NCBI RefSeq assembly: GCF_015704895.1
Contig: NZ_JADQWB010000003.1
Span: forward strand, 124,001 to 188,000
DNA: 64,000 nt
Direction: 5' to 3'
DNA from: Agrobacterium leguminum
GTDB taxonomy: Bacteria; Pseudomonadota; Alphaproteobacteria; Rhizobiales; Rhizobiaceae
Part shown: one piece after another, positions 34,839-44,687 of the stretch
How the letters are laid out: each line of letters begins with the position of its first letter
Position numbering within the stretch: position 1 is the stretch's first letter
Position numbers and translations under genes: made by a program
The notes under the pieces: model-generated
What the model was told of the DNA's origin: nothing
What the model saw: the letters and a program-made list of their open reading frames with translations, nothing else
The model's database searches: none

Positions 34839-36275
34839 TCAAACTCCCGCAATGGCCTTGGCGAAATCTTCCGCCTCGAAGGGCTCCAGATCATCAACAC
34901 CTTCACCCACACCGATGAAATAAACCGGCAGCTTGTGTTTGGCAGCGATGGCGACGAGGATACCGCCCCGCGCCGTGCCATCCAATTTTGTCATAATCAG
35001 GCCCGAAACGCCCGCGACATTGCGGAATATTTCCACCTGGTTCATGGCGTTCTGGCCGGTTGTCGCATCCAGCGTCTGCAGCACGGTGTGCGGTGCGTCG
35101 GGATCGAGCTTGCCGAGCACGCGCACGATCTTTTCCAGCTCCGCCATCAGTTCCGTCTTGTTCTGCAGGCGGCCGGCCGTATCGATGATGAGAACGTCGC
35201 TCTTCTGCGCCCGCGCCTGCTCATAGGCGTCATAGGCAAGCCCGGCCGCATCTGCGCCGAGCTTGGTGCCGATGAATTGCGAGCCGGTGCGGTCCGCCCA
35301 GATCTTGAGCTGCTCGATGGCCGCCGCGCGGAACGTATCGCCGGCCGCCAGCATCACCTTGAGGCCCGAACCGGAAAGCTTGGCGGCAAGCTTGCCGATG
35401 GTCGTCGTCTTGCCCGTACCGTTCACGCCGACAACGAGAATGACATGCGGCTTGTGTGAAAGATCGAGTTCAAGCGGCTTGGCGACAGGCTTCAGGACCT
35501 TGGTGATCTCGCCCGCCATGATGCGCGCCACATCCTCGCCGCTCACATCCTTGCCGTAACGCTCGGAAGACAGGGCGCCGGTGATGCGCATGGCGGTCTC
35601 GACACCGAGATCCGACTGGATGAGAAGATCCTCAAGCTCGTCGAGTGTATCCTCATCCAGCTTGCGCTTGGTGAAAAGCGCCGAAATCTGTGTGGTCAAC
35701 TGCGACGACGTGCGGGCAAGCCCTGCCCGCAGGCGCTGAAACCATGTCAGTTTTACCTGCGGTGCGGCAGGGGCAGGCTCCTGCCGCTCACTGGCGGACG
35801 AAAAACCCTTTGGTAGAGCTGGCGGTATAGCGGAGGGCTCGGCGGCAGTCGCGGCTTCGGCCTCGTCAAGCAGCGCATCCATCGCATCCGCATCCAGCAC
35901 GACATCCGCTGCTTCGGGGGCAGATTCGACCTGCTCTTCGGCGGCGGCTTCCGCCTGTAGCAACGACAGCGGCACTACACCCATATCGCCGGAAAGCTCG
36001 GCACCGGGCAGAAGCGGTGCGTCCTCTTCCTCGTCATCGTCGGAAAGGACCACGTCCGTCGCCTCGTCCGGGGCTGGTCCGCCGGCCGTCTCCATCTCCA
36101 GTTCGGAAACCGGGTCCTTCTCGACAGGGCCATGCGCTTCGGCGTCGCTCAGCGCCGCTTCGAAGGAAGCGTTTTCAGTACCGCGCTCAGGCGCGGCGTC
36201 CTCTTGCGGCCGGTCGTCCGTTTCGGCCTTGTCCTTGCCGAACGAAAAGACTTTTTTGATGAAGCCGAGGGCCAT
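34839..36275 (-). CDS. ftsY: Signal recognition particle receptor FtsY
   Basis: This 478-residue GTPase docks SRP-ribosome complexes at the membrane. An acidic, low-complexity A domain covers about 1-170 (runs of E, D and A), followed by the N domain and then the G domain. GTPase motifs are [10 protein letters not shown] at 283-292, [13 protein letters not shown] and [10 protein letters not shown]. The family's C-terminal [21 protein letters not shown] is intact. The first residues [16 protein letters not shown] form a basic amphipathic segment suited to membrane contact. Its partner gene ffh lies 3.7 kb away on the other strand. Confidence 0.96.
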   Translation of the reverse strand: MALGFIKKVFSFGKDKAETDDRPQEDAAPERGTENASFEAALSDAEAHGPVEKDPVSELEMETAGGPAPDEATDVVLSDDDEEEDAPLLPGAELSGDMGVVPLSLLQAEAAAEEQVESAPEAADVVLDADAMDALLDEAEAATAAEPSAIPPALPKGFSSASERQEPAPAAPQVKLTWFQRLRAGLARTSSQLTTQISALFTKRKLDEDTLDELEDLLIQSDLGVETAMRITGALSSERYGKDVSGEDVARIMAGEITKVLKPVAKPLELDLSHKPHVILVVGVNGTGKTTTIGKLAAKLSGSGLKVMLAAGDTFRAAAIEQLKIWADRTGSQFIGTKLGADAAGLAYDAYEQARAQKSDVLIIDTAGRLQNKTELMAELEKIVRVLGKLDPDAPHTVLQTLDATTGQNAMNQVEIFRNVAGVSGLIMTKLDGTARGGILVAIAAKHKLPVYFIGVGEGVDDLEPFEAEDFAKAIAGV

Positions 36276-36307
36276 GGTCGTTCCCGTGTATTTTCTCTTG
36301 TGCCGCC

Positions 36308-37582
36308 TCAGGCCGCATCCGCCGCCAGAAGCTTCATGTTCAGATGTTTGCCGTTGTGGCCGGTAATCGCAACCTGCGCAAGAGTGCGCGGGGCAAGATG
36401 CGGTGCCTCCACCAGCGTGAAATTGTCGGTATGGGCAAAACCGTTGTTTTCAACGAGGATCGTCTGCACCGACCCCACCATATTTTGCAGATGCGCCAGC
36501 TTCAGCGCCTCGCCGCGCTCCCGAAGCCTCGCCGCCCGCTCCTTCACCAAAGCCCGGTCAAGCTGCGGCATGCGCGCCGCCGGCGTGCCCGCACGTGGGC
36601 TATAGGGAAAGACATGCAGGCTGGAAATGCCGCATTCTTCCGCAAGGGTCGCGGCGTTTTCGAACATCTCTTCCGTCTCGGTCGGAAAACCGGCGATCAT
36701 ATCGGCCCCGAAGGCGATGTCCGGCCGCAATGACCGCACCTCGTGACAGAAACGAACGGCATCAGCCCGCAAATGGCGGCGTTTCATGCGTTTCAGGATC
36801 ATGTCATCGCCATGCTGGAGGGACAGGTGCAGATGCGGCATGAAACGCGGCTCATCGGCAATAAGATCCATCAGATGGTGGTCGGCCTCGATACTGTCGA
36901 TGGAGGAAAGCCGCAGCCGCAGGATGTCCGGCACCTGCTTGAGCAACGTCTTCGCAAGGTAACCGAGGGAAGGCTCGCCCGGGAGGTCCGCGCCATAGCT
37001 CGTCGCGTCCACCCCCGTCAGAACGATCTCGCAATAGCCGCTTTCCGTCAGCCTGCGCGCCTGATCCACCACGGCACCCATCGGCACGGAGCGGGAATTG
37101 CCGCGCCCATAAGGAATGATGCAGAAGGTGCAGCGATGATCGCAGCCGTTCTGCACCTGAATGAAGGCGCGCACATGCCCGTCTATGTGCTTCACCATCT
37201 GCGGCGCGGTCGCCTTGATGCTCATGATATCGTTGACGCGCAGCTTTTCTTCCGCCGAGACGCCGAAATCAGGCAGCGCACGATAGGAGGCGCTTTTCAG
37301 CTTCTCCTCATTGCCCAGCACCGCATCCACCTCGGGCATCTCGGCAAAGGTCTGCTTCTCGGTCTGGGCGGCGCAGCCGGTAACGATGATACGCGCGTGC
37401 GGATTGTCGCGCCTTGCCCGGCGGATGGCCTGGCGCGCCTGACGTACGGCCTCGCCCGTCACGGCGCAGGTATTGACCAGCACGGCATTGTTGAGCCCGG
37501 CCTTTTCAGCCTCCGCCCGCATCACTTCCGATTCATAGGTGTTGAGACGACAGCCGAAGGTTATGACCTCGACGCCGCTCAT
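36308..37582 (-). CDS. mtaB: tRNA t6A37 C2-methylthiotransferase MtaB
   Basis: This 424-residue radical SAM enzyme converts t6A to ms2t6A at position 37 of ANN-decoding tRNAs. Two iron-sulfur clusters are visible. The N-terminal UPF0004 domain uses C11, C39 and C70, and the radical SAM motif is C147, C151 and C154 (CDHRCTFC). A TRAM-like C-terminal part ends the protein. I use the ATG at 37582, which overlaps the dapF stop by four bases; the open frame upstream is inside dapF. It sits between dapF and ftsY in a five-gene operon. Confidence 0.94.
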   Translation of the reverse strand: MSGVEVITFGCRLNTYESEVMRAEAEKAGLNNAVLVNTCAVTGEAVRQARQAIRRARRDNPHARIIVTGCAAQTEKQTFAEMPEVDAVLGNEEKLKSASYRALPDFGVSAEEKLRVNDIMSIKATAPQMVKHIDGHVRAFIQVQNGCDHRCTFCIIPYGRGNSRSVPMGAVVDQARRLTESGYCEIVLTGVDATSYGADLPGEPSLGYLAKTLLKQVPDILRLRLSSIDSIEADHHLMDLIADEPRFMPHLHLSLQHGDDMILKRMKRRHLRADAVRFCHEVRSLRPDIAFGADMIAGFPTETEEMFENAATLAEECGISSLHVFPYSPRAGTPAARMPQLDRALVKERAARLRERGEALKLAHLQNMVGSVQTILVENNGFAHTDNFTLVEAPHLAPRTLAQVAITGHNGKHLNMKLLAADAA

Positions 37583-38478
37583 ACAGCCCCCCGCTCGACC
37601 GCATCGCGCGCCCAGACGCCGGTGACGGGATCGACGGAACCCGACCATTCCCATTCGGCAGGGCCTGTCATGATGACATGATTGTCCTCGCGCCAGTCGA
37701 TGGTCAGCGGCACACGGATGGGGCTGGAGGCGACATCGATGGTGACCTTCCGGCCGGTACGGCCCGTGCGCGCCGCAGAAACCGCTGAAGCGCAGGCGGC
37801 CGAACCGCAGGCGAGCGTCAGCCCGGCGCCGCGTTCCCAGGTGCGGGTGCGCAGCGCGCTGTCGGAAATCACCTGCGCCAGCGTGATATTGGCCTTTTCC
37901 GGGAACATGGGGTGATTTTCGAGCAGCGGCCCGAAGCGTTCGAGATCGAACTCCATCGGATCGCGATCCACCCAGAAAATCGCATGCGGATTGCCCATGG
38001 ACATGGCGGCCGGCGAATGCAGGATCGGTGCGTCGATCGGCCCGATCTGCAATTCGATGCGGCTGGTATCGTGGAACTCTTCCGAAAGCGGAATGTCGCT
38101 CCAGCGGAAACGCGGCAGGCCCATATCGACGGAAATCATGCCGTCTTCATGTTCGACGGCGTTGAGGATGCCCGCTACCGTCTGGAAGGTGAAGCTCGTC
38201 TTGCCGGTTTCGGAAGACAGAGCCTGCACCACACAGCGCGTGCCGTTGCCACAGGCCTGCGCCTTGGTGCCATCGCAATTGAGGATGTCGATAAAGGCAT
38301 CCGTGCCACTGACACGCGGATCGTGAATGGCCATGATCTGGTCGAACTGGGTCGAAGGATCGGCGTTCAGCGCAATCGCCGCCGCCGGCGTGACCATATC
38401 CTTGCGGCCGCGCATGTCGATAACGAGGATCTTGTTGCCAAGCCCGTTCATCTTTGCAAATTCGACCGTATCCGCCAT
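37579..38478 (-). CDS. dapF: Diaminopimelate epimerase
   Basis: This 299-residue cytosolic enzyme interconverts LL- and meso-diaminopimelate for lysine and peptidoglycan synthesis. The two catalytic cysteines are C76 (QACGNGTRC) and C224 (LACGSAAC), each in its family motif. [15 protein letters not shown] at the N-terminus is also typical. The chosen ATG ([10 protein letters not shown]) starts the conserved domain; 13 further open codons lie upstream. It is the promoter-proximal gene of the dapF-mtaB-ftsY-yciB-DUF2585 operon and overlaps mtaB by ATGA. Confidence 0.96.
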   Translation of the reverse strand: MADTVEFAKMNGLGNKILVIDMRGRKDMVTPAAAIALNADPSTQFDQIMAIHDPRVSGTDAFIDILNCDGTKAQACGNGTRCVVQALSSETGKTSFTFQTVAGILNAVEHEDGMISVDMGLPRFRWSDIPLSEEFHDTSRIELQIGPIDAPILHSPAAMSMGNPHAIFWVDRDPMEFDLERFGPLLENHPMFPEKANITLAQVISDSALRTRTWERGAGLTLACGSAACASAVSAARTGRTGRKVTIDVASSPIRVPLTIDWREDNHVIMTGPAEWEWSGSVDPVTGVWARDAVERGAV

Positions 38479-38599
38479 TGCCCTAAACCTGAAAACTGTC
38501 TGAAAATCGGATTGCATAGGGAATTTCCCCGCGCTTTCGCCCTATATGGCGGAAAGGCCGGCAAATTACCAGACTGTTACGGCGCAAACGGGGCAGCGA

Positions 38600-39670
38600 T
38601 CAGGCGGAAGGAGCGTCAAAAACCTCGCCGGGGCGCATGGGCTGAAAACGGCTCTCATCCACCCCCTGCTCTTTCAGTGCCGCCTTGAGCGCCACGAGCG
38701 GGGCGTCCACCGCCTCATCGGTCAGCTGCACGGTGCCCCAATGGTGCCCGCAGACATGCGCCGCACCGCAAAGCTTCATGCCTTCCACGGCTTCCGCCGG
38801 GTTCTGATGCTGGCCCTTCATGAACCAGCGCGGCTCGTAAGCACCGAAGGGCAGGTTGGCGAGGCGGAAATCGCCGTGCTTCTTGCGCGCGGCGTGATAG
38901 TTAAGGCCTTCGTGGAAGCCGGTATCGCCGATATGGTAGATTTTACCGCCCGGCGTTTCGATGACGAAGGCAGCCCATAGCGCCATGCGCCGATCGTTCA
39001 GACCGCGGGCCGACCAGTGATGGCACGGCTCGAAATGAATTTTAACCGAACCCGTCTCCACCACATCGCCCCAGTCGCCCACCTTGATGCGGGCTGCCTC
39101 GACCCCGGTACGGATGATGGCGTCATTGCCGAGCGGTGTGATGAAGAGCGGCTTGTGCGCCACATGCAGGCGCTTCAGCGTTTCCATATCCAGATGGTCG
39201 TAGTGATTATGCGTCACCAGCACCAGATCGATGGGCGGCAGGTCCTCGAAACGGATGCCGGGCGGATTGACCCGCTTGGGACCGGCGAAGCTGAACGGGC
39301 TGGTGCGCTGCGACCACACCGGATCGATGAGAATATTCAGCCCCGCCGTCTGGATAAGGAAGGAGGCATGGCCGACGAAAGTGACGCGCATGTCCCTGCC
39401 TTCGATCCGGGCTTCCGGTTTTGCGAAGGGAAAAGGGCTCGGATAGCTTTCCGGCCATGTGGCACGCTCGCCATTGAAGCGCCATTTCATAAGGCCCATG
39501 AAATTGCCGGGCGGCGAACCGCCGGGATTGAAGAAGCGCACCCCGTCGAAATGATCGGAGATCGGGCCGCTATAATAGGCGCTGGCGCTCGAACGACGGG
39601 CATAGAGAGCGCCGCCCGCCAGAGCGAGCAGTCCAAGCGTGGAAAAGCGAAAGAAGTTTCGACGGTTCAT
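38600..39670 (-). CDS. Tat-exported metallo-beta-lactamase-fold hydrolase
   Basis: This 356-residue protein begins MNRRNFFRFSTLGLLALAGG, a twin-arginine signal with RRNFF and a hydrophobic stretch. The metal-binding motif THNHYDHLD gives H154, H156, D158 and H159, followed by further ligands in PCHHWSARG and IGDTGFHEG. The layout resembles UlaG-like and NAPE-PLD-like hydrolases (phosphodiesterase or lactonase activities). The substrate is unknown. Export by Tat suggests the metal is loaded before transport. The gene stands alone, divergent from ffh. Confidence 0.88.
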   Translation of the reverse strand: MNRRNFFRFSTLGLLALAGGALYARRSSASAYYSGPISDHFDGVRFFNPGGSPPGNFMGLMKWRFNGERATWPESYPSPFPFAKPEARIEGRDMRVTFVGHASFLIQTAGLNILIDPVWSQRTSPFSFAGPKRVNPPGIRFEDLPPIDLVLVTHNHYDHLDMETLKRLHVAHKPLFITPLGNDAIIRTGVEAARIKVGDWGDVVETGSVKIHFEPCHHWSARGLNDRRMALWAAFVIETPGGKIYHIGDTGFHEGLNYHAARKKHGDFRLANLPFGAYEPRWFMKGQHQNPAEAVEGMKLCGAAHVCGHHWGTVQLTDEAVDAPLVALKAALKEQGVDESRFQPMRPGEVFDAPSA

Positions 39671-39996
39671 CCTAAAGGTATAGGGAGCGGAATGGCGCCG
39701 TTCAAGCGCCGCCAATGGCCGCCTGCGGCCAATCACGCAAAGATGAAATGCGGGCCTTTTCGGCCGCAAACCCGCGGCGCCTTGACTTTTCCTGCGCTTT
39801 CCTGTTTATCCCGCCCATCAGCTGGCAGTTTCATGACTCCAAGCCGCCGACCGGGACCCGCAAAGGTATAAAGAGATCCCGGAGGTCAACACCCGACAGC
39901 GCGATGCGCCCTCGGGTGCTTTTTGGCTTTGCGTCTTGTTTTTGGCAGCGAAAGCACCGACGTTTCGGAAACCCCGGAACGAAGAAGGAAGAAACG
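39671..39996. other. Intergenic region between MBL gene and ffh
   Basis: No protein gene is evident in these 326 bases. The frame of ffh stays open through much of it, but the upstream residues have no family likeness. The right half holds a hairpin, a GGAGG-like stretch and a terminator, described separately. A TATAAA at 39867-39872 may be a -10 element. Confidence 0.5.
39851..39925 (+). ncRNA. Structured leader with intrinsic terminator upstream of ffh
   Basis: CCGGGA (39851-39856) pairs with TCCCGG (39877-39882). Then CACCCGA (39890-39896) pairs with TCGGGTG (39912-39918), with an inner GCGC-GAT-GCGC stem, and is followed by CTTTTT. The second stem has every mark of an intrinsic terminator but ends about 70 bases before the ffh start codon, with no gene in front of it on this strand. 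It may end a small RNA or act as an attenuator of ffh. I know no named RNA family at this position. Confidence 0.55.
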
Positions 39997-41565
39997 ATGT
40001 TTGAAAACCTCCAGGACCGCCTTGGTTCCATTCTGAATGGACTGACCGGCCGTGGCGCGCTGACGGAAGCCGATGTTGCCGCCGCCCTGCGCGAGGTTCG
40101 CCGTGCGCTGCTGGAAGCGGACGTGGCGTTGGAAGTCGTGCGCTCCTTCACCGATAAGGTGCGTGAAAAGGCCGTCGGTGCCGCCGTCCTGAAGTCGATC
40201 AAACCCGGCCAGATGGTCGTCAAGATCGTGCATGACGAGCTTGTCGAGATGCTCGGCACCGAAGGCGTCTCCATCGATCTCAATGCCCCCGCCCCCGTCG
40301 TCATCATGATGGTGGGTCTGCAGGGCTCGGGCAAAACCACCACCACCGGCAAGATCGCCAAGCGCCTGACCGACCGCGATAAGAAGAAGGTGCTGATGGC
40401 ATCTCTCGACACGCGTCGTCCGGCCGCCCAGGAACAGCTTCGCCAGCTCGGCGTCCAGACCGGCGTCGACACGCTGCCTATCATCGCCGGCCAGTCGCCG
40501 ACGGATATTGCCGCGCGCGCCGTGCAGGCCGCCAAGCTCGGCGGGCATGACGTCGTCATTCTCGATACCGCCGGCCGCACGCACATCGACGAACCCTTGA
40601 TGCTGGAAATGGCCGACATCAAGAAGAAGTCCAACCCGCATGAAATCCTGCTGGTCGCGGATTCGCTGACCGGTCAGGACGCCGTCAACCTGGCGCGCAA
40701 CTTCGATGAGCGCGTCGGCATCACCGGCCTCGTGCTGACCCGTATGGATGGCGACGGACGCGGCGGTGCGGCTCTCTCCATGCGCGCCGTCACCGGCAAG
40801 CCGATCAAGCTGATCGGTATCGGCGAGCGGATGAACGAACTCGACGAGTTCCATCCGCGCCGTATCGCCGACCGTATTCTCGGCATGGGCGACATCGTCT
40901 CGCTGGTCGAAAAGGCCGCCGAAAACATCGATGCGGAAAAAGCCCGCGCCATGGCCGAGAAGATGGCCAAGGGCAAGTTCGACCTCAACGATCTCTCCGA
41001 CCAGCTTGCCCAGATGAAGAAGATGGGCGGCATGGGCGGCATCATGGGGCTGATGCCCGGCATGGCCGGCATGAAGGACAAGATGGCTTCGGCCGGTCTG
41101 AACGACAAGATGTTCGACCGCCAGATCGCCATCATCTCGTCCATGACCAAGGCCGAGCGCGCCAATCCGGATATTCTGAAACACAGCCGCAAGAAGCGCA
41201 TCGCCGCCGGTTCCGGCACGGATGCCGCCGAAATCAACAAGCTCTTGAAGATGCATCGCGGCATGGCCGACATGATGAAGGCCATGGGCGGCAAGGGCAA
41301 AGGCGGCATCATGAAGCAGATGATGGGCGGCCTTGCCGGCAAGATGGGCCTCGGTGGCCTTGGCGGCGGCATGCCTGACCTGTCGAACATCGATCCGAAG
41401 CAGCTCGAGGCGCTCCAGAAGCAGGCGGAAGCCGCCGGTCTCGGCAAGCCGGGCGCAATGCCCGGTCTTGGCGGTCTGCCGGGCGGATTGCCGGGTCTGG
41501 GTGGCGCCAAGCTGCCGGGTCTTGGCGGCATGCCGGGCCTGCCCGGCTTTCCGAAAAAGAAGTGA
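39997..41565 (+). CDS. ffh: Signal recognition particle GTPase Ffh
   Basis: This 522-residue protein binds SRP RNA and signal sequences of nascent membrane proteins. The N domain (1-95) leads to the G domain with GLQGSGKTTT at 107-116, DTAGRTH and TRMDGDGRGG. The methionine-rich M domain starts near residue 325. The C-terminal 80 residues are an unusual glycine/methionine/leucine/proline-rich tail (repeats like GLGGLGGGMP and LPGLGG, ending GFPKKK), known from alphaproteobacterial Ffh. The start at 39997 follows GAAGGAAG. The chorismate mutase gene follows at once. Confidence 0.97.
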   Translation: MFENLQDRLGSILNGLTGRGALTEADVAAALREVRRALLEADVALEVVRSFTDKVREKAVGAAVLKSIKPGQMVVKIVHDELVEMLGTEGVSIDLNAPAPVVIMMVGLQGSGKTTTTGKIAKRLTDRDKKKVLMASLDTRRPAAQEQLRQLGVQTGVDTLPIIAGQSPTDIAARAVQAAKLGGHDVVILDTAGRTHIDEPLMLEMADIKKKSNPHEILLVADSLTGQDAVNLARNFDERVGITGLVLTRMDGDGRGGAALSMRAVTGKPIKLIGIGERMNELDEFHPRRIADRILGMGDIVSLVEKAAENIDAEKARAMAEKMAKGKFDLNDLSDQLAQMKKMGGMGGIMGLMPGMAGMKDKMASAGLNDKMFDRQIAIISSMTKAERANPDILKHSRKKRIAAGSGTDAAEINKLLKMHRGMADMMKAMGGKGKGGIMKQMMGGLAGKMGLGGLGGGMPDLSNIDPKQLEALQKQAEAAGLGKPGAMPGLGGLPGGLPGLGGAKLPGLGGMPGLPGFPKKK

Positions 41566-41576
41566 GGGGGACACCC

Positions 41577-41894
41577 GTGAGCAATGCAGAGGTGAAAGCC
41601 CAGCTTTCCGAATACCGCCAGTCGATCGACAATATCGATGCCGCACTGGTTCACATTCTTGCCGAACGTTTCCGCTGTACCAAGGCGGTGGGCGTGCTGA
41701 AGGCAAAGTACAATTTGCCGCCGGCCGACCCGGCGCGCGAGGAATACCAGATCGAACGCCTTCGCCGCCTGGCGAAGGATGCCAATCTGGACCCGGATTT
41801 CGCCGAGAAGTTCTTGAACTTCATCATCAAGGAAGTCATCCGGCATCATGAAGCAATCGCCGCCGAACATGGCGGCACCGAAAAGACCGCCTGA
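41577..41894 (+). CDS. Chorismate mutase (AroQ type)
   Basis: This 105-residue monofunctional enzyme turns chorismate into prephenate for phenylalanine and tyrosine. It is all-helical with the AroQ pattern: YRQSIDNIDAALVHILAERF near 9-28, VGVLKAKYNLPPADPAREEYQ, then a final helix FLNFIIKEVIRHHEAI. Conserved R, K, D and E residues for the transition-state site are present. I choose the GTG at 41577, six bases after AGGGGG; another GTG at 41562 overlaps the ffh stop. No signal peptide is seen, so it is cytosolic. Its place between ffh and rpsP recurs in Rhizobiales. Confidence 0.9.
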   Translation: MSNAEVKAQLSEYRQSIDNIDAALVHILAERFRCTKAVGVLKAKYNLPPADPAREEYQIERLRRLAKDANLDPDFAEKFLNFIIKEVIRHHEAIAAEHGGTEKTA

Positions 41895-41927
41895 ACGGCG
41901 GACAAGCCATCCTAAGGAGTAAATAAC

Positions 41928-42305
41928 ATGGCACTGAAAATTCGTCTCGCACGCGGTGGTTCCAAGAAGCGCCCGTATTACCAGATCGTCGTTGCTGACG
42001 CCCGTTCGCCCCGCGACGGCCGTTTCCTCGAGAAGGTCGGTTCCTGGAACCCGATGCTCGGCAAGGACAACCCGCAGCGCGTTGAGCTGAAGGCTGATCT
42101 CATCAAGGAATGGATCGCCAAGGGCGCACAGCCGACCGACCGCGTTCTGCGCTTCCTCGCCGAAGCCGGTCTTGCCGAGCGCGCCGCTCGCAGCAACCCG
42201 GAAAAGGCAAAGCCGGGCAAGCGCGCCCTGGAGCGCGTTGCTGAAAAGAAGCAGAAGGCTGAAGATGCAGCCGCTGCTGCTGCAGAAGCCTCTGCTGCAG
42301 AATAA
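41928..42305 (+). CDS. rpsP: 30S ribosomal protein S16
   Basis: This 125-residue protein has the normal S16 core in its first 80 residues ([49 protein letters not shown]). A lysine/alanine/glutamate-rich C-terminal extension of about 40 residues follows, as found in alphaproteobacteria. AAGGAG lies eight bases before the ATG. It starts the rpsP-rimM-trmD series, though a terminator-like hairpin follows it, which would let S16 be made in excess over the two RNA-modification and assembly proteins. Confidence 0.97.
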   Translation: MALKIRLARGGSKKRPYYQIVVADARSPRDGRFLEKVGSWNPMLGKDNPQRVELKADLIKEWIAKGAQPTDRVLRFLAEAGLAERAARSNPEKAKPGKRALERVAEKKQKAEDAAAAAAEASAAE

Positions 42306-42323
42306 TCTGCACGGTAACTTTTG

Positions 42324-42362
42324 AAAAACGGGTGGCGTGGTTTTCCATGCCGCCCGTTTTTT
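42324..42362 (+). terminator. Intercistronic terminator or attenuator, rpsP / rimM
   Basis: ACGGGTGGCGTGG pairs with CCATGCCGCCCGT (two G-U pairs), followed by TTTTT, in the 120-base gap between the two genes. Confidence 0.8.
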
Positions 42363-42425
42363 GTTTATTTTGGCGTCAACAAACCTTAAAGCTGACGCAA
42401 CCAACACCAGAAGACGGACGGCCCG

Positions 42426-42992
42426 ATGGCAAAGCTGGAAAACCCGGTACTCATGGCAAAGATCGGCGGCGCGCAGGGCCTGCGCGGCGAAGTCCGTGTC
42501 AGCACCTATACGGGCGATCCCCTGGCGCTCGGCGACTATGGCAATCTTGTCACTGCCGATGGCCGGGTCTTCGAAATTCTGGAATTGCGCGAAGGCAAGA
42601 ATGTCGTCGTCGTCCGTTTCCGGGGCATCAATGACCGCAATGCAGCCGAGAGCCTGAACGGGCTGGAACTCTTCATCGAACGCGACAATCTGCCGGATGA
42701 CGAGCTTGATGATGACGAGTTTTATTATGCCGATCTGGAAGGGCTGGAAGCCGTTGACGCCGAGGGCAAAAGCTACGGTGCCGTCAGCGCCGTCTATGAT
42801 TTCGGCGCCGGCGATCTGCTGGAACTGAAAGGTGCCGGCCGTCGTCCCGCCCTCATCCCCTTTTCGGAGGCGGCCGTGCTTGAGATCGATCTGGAAGCCG
42901 GGCGCATTCTCATCGATCCGATGGCCGCCGGCCTGATCGACAATCCCGACGACAAGGACGAAACCGGCGTATCGCCGTTCGGCAAGAAATAA
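42426..42992 (+). CDS. rimM: Ribosome maturation factor RimM
   Basis: This 188-residue protein helps assemble the head of the 30S subunit and binds S19. The N-terminal RimM beta-barrel starts at [17 protein letters not shown] near 9-25. The PRC-barrel begins at [16 protein letters not shown] near 97-112. The last 20 residues are acidic and polar. It is followed within four bases by trmD, so they form one unit. Confidence 0.96.
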   Translation: MAKLENPVLMAKIGGAQGLRGEVRVSTYTGDPLALGDYGNLVTADGRVFEILELREGKNVVVVRFRGINDRNAAESLNGLELFIERDNLPDDELDDDEFYYADLEGLEAVDAEGKSYGAVSAVYDFGAGDLLELKGAGRRPALIPFSEAAVLEIDLEAGRILIDPMAAGLIDNPDDKDETGVSPFGKK

Positions 42993-42995
42993 TCC

Positions 42996-43694
42996 ATGAC
43001 CTTCAAGGCGACCGTGCTGACGCTCTACCCGGAAATGTTTCCGGGGCATCTCCAATATTCGCTGGCCGGCAAGGCGCTGGAGCGGGGGCAATGGTCGCTG
43101 GACGCCGTACAGATCCGCGAATTTGCCACCGACAGACACAGAAGCGTCGATGACACGCCGGCAGGCGGCGGCGCCGGCATGGTGCTGAAACCCGATGTTC
43201 TGGCTGCGGCCATCGACCATGTTTCGGATGGCGATACACGGCCGCGGCTGCTGATGAGCCCGCGCGGCAAGCCGCTGTCGCAAAACCGTGTGCGTGAACT
43301 GGCGGCCGGAGAAGGCGCGATTATCGTCTGCGGCCGTTTCGAAGGCGTCGACCAGCGGGTGATCGAGGCGCGCGGGCTGGAGGAAGTGTCGATCGGCGAT
43401 TACATCCTCTCCGGCGGTGAGCCGGCGGCGCTGACGCTTCTTGACGCCGTCGTCCGTATCCTGCCGGGCGTTATGGGCAACGATCTTTCCGGTGTGCATG
43501 AGAGCTTCGAAGGCGGACTGCTGGAGCATCCGCACTATACCCGCCCGCAGGTCTGGGAAGGCCACGACATCCCAGCCGTTCTCACCTCTGGCAACCACGC
43601 TGTCATCGACAGGTGGCGTCATGAACAGGCGCTGAAGCTGACGCAGGAAAGACGTCCGGACCTTCTGGTAAAGGCTCAGGCCGAAACGAAATAA
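42996..43694 (+). CDS. trmD: tRNA (guanine-N1)-methyltransferase TrmD
   Basis: This 232-residue SPOUT enzyme methylates G37 of tRNAs with G36, guarding the reading frame. Family motifs are [10 protein letters not shown] at the N-terminus, ADxRxxVDD-like [19 protein letters not shown] near 46-64, and the trefoil-knot SAM site spanning [10 protein letters not shown] and [13 protein letters not shown]. The Asp of the C-terminal catalytic loop is in the [11 protein letters not shown] region. The 3' end overlaps the convergent TSUP gene by 19 bases. Confidence 0.97.
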   Translation: MTFKATVLTLYPEMFPGHLQYSLAGKALERGQWSLDAVQIREFATDRHRSVDDTPAGGGAGMVLKPDVLAAAIDHVSDGDTRPRLLMSPRGKPLSQNRVRELAAGEGAIIVCGRFEGVDQRVIEARGLEEVSIGDYILSGGEPAALTLLDAVVRILPGVMGNDLSGVHESFEGGLLEHPHYTRPQVWEGHDIPAVLTSGNHAVIDRWRHEQALKLTQERRPDLLVKAQAETK

Positions 43695-44422
43695 TAGGCC
43701 GTCAGCACCAGCCCGACGGCGATCACCAGCCAGCGGATGATCCACTGCGGCACCCGCCGTGCCGTATGCACGCCCGCATAACCGCCAAGTGCTGCCGCAG
43801 GGAACATGATGAGCGCCGCCCACCAGGAAACGACACCGCCGCTGACGAAGATCGTGATTGCGATGACAGCGATCACGACTGACAAGAGGTTCTTCAGCGC
43901 ATTCAGATGATGATAGCTGCCGCCCGAGGTTATTCCGAGGATGGCCAGCATCATGATGCCCATGCCGGCACCGAAAAACCCGCCATAGACGGAAGCGAGA
44001 CCCTGAAAGACGAGGCTCTGCAGATTGCCGGGCGAACGTTCGGCGCTCGCTTTCGGCCGCAGCCACGGGCCGGCAGCGAAAACGGCGGTTGCAGCGAGAA
44101 GCAGCCATGGCACGAGCTGGCGGAAGGAGGGATTGTCGAGCGACAAAAGCAGAAGCGATCCGGCCAGCCCGCCGACGATTGAAACGCCCGACAGAAGGAT
44201 CGCCTCGCGCCAATGGGCGCGGATTTCCGGCCCGTAGGCGATGACGGAGGTGATGTAACCCGGAAACTGCACGATAGCCGACGTGGCATTGGCGACAATG
44301 GGTGGCAGGCCAGCCAGCGTCATCGCTCCGAAGGTCAGGAAAGTGCCGCCACCGGCAATCGCATTGACGACACCCGACAGAAAGCCGGTGACAAACAGCA
44401 TGAGAACGATGAATATGGACAT
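43676..44422 (-). CDS. TSUP (TauE/SafE) family sulfite/anion exporter
   Basis: This 248-residue membrane protein has about eight hydrophobic segments and two related halves, each opening with a GxxxGVVNxxxGGG-like motif. The first is [16 protein letters not shown] near 13-28 and the second is [13 protein letters not shown] near 147-159. Members export or import sulfite, sulfonates or other organic anions. The start at 44422 follows GGGAGGGG closely. It is inserted in reverse orientation between trmD and rplS, which are usually contiguous, and its end overlaps trmD by 19 bases. Confidence 0.88.
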   Translation of the reverse strand: MSIFIVLMLFVTGFLSGVVNAIAGGGTFLTFGAMTLAGLPPIVANATSAIVQFPGYITSVIAYGPEIRAHWREAILLSGVSIVGGLAGSLLLLSLDNPSFRQLVPWLLLAATAVFAAGPWLRPKASAERSPGNLQSLVFQGLASVYGGFFGAGMGIMMLAILGITSGGSYHHLNALKNLLSVVIAVIAITIFVSGGVVSWWAALIMFPAAALGGYAGVHTARRVPQWIIRWLVIAVGLVLTAYYFVSA

Positions 44423-44687
44423 GGCCCCTCCCAAGGTTCCCATCCCATATCCGCCAGCGCGCCGCTTCGCAACTGCCGGAACGCGGCGCGTAATTGATAA
44501 AATATTGTCATGAAAGGGATGACAAACGGCGCATCCTCGTGTATGTGCCCGCGTGGAAATGGGAAATATCCCAACCGAAAGCAAAGAATGGCGAACCCGC
44601 TCCTGCCGAAAGGCATGGTCTGAAGGCATTGACCGACAGACGAAACGTTGAGCGCTCTGGCTGTTTCAGAAGAAATCAGAGGTTAAC

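Noticed and set aside
40674-44213. Open frame of 1179 codons on the minus strand across ffh, chorismate mutase, rpsP, rimM and trmD
   Set aside because: It runs antisense through five well-supported genes and has low-complexity content that mirrors the Gly/Met tail of Ffh.
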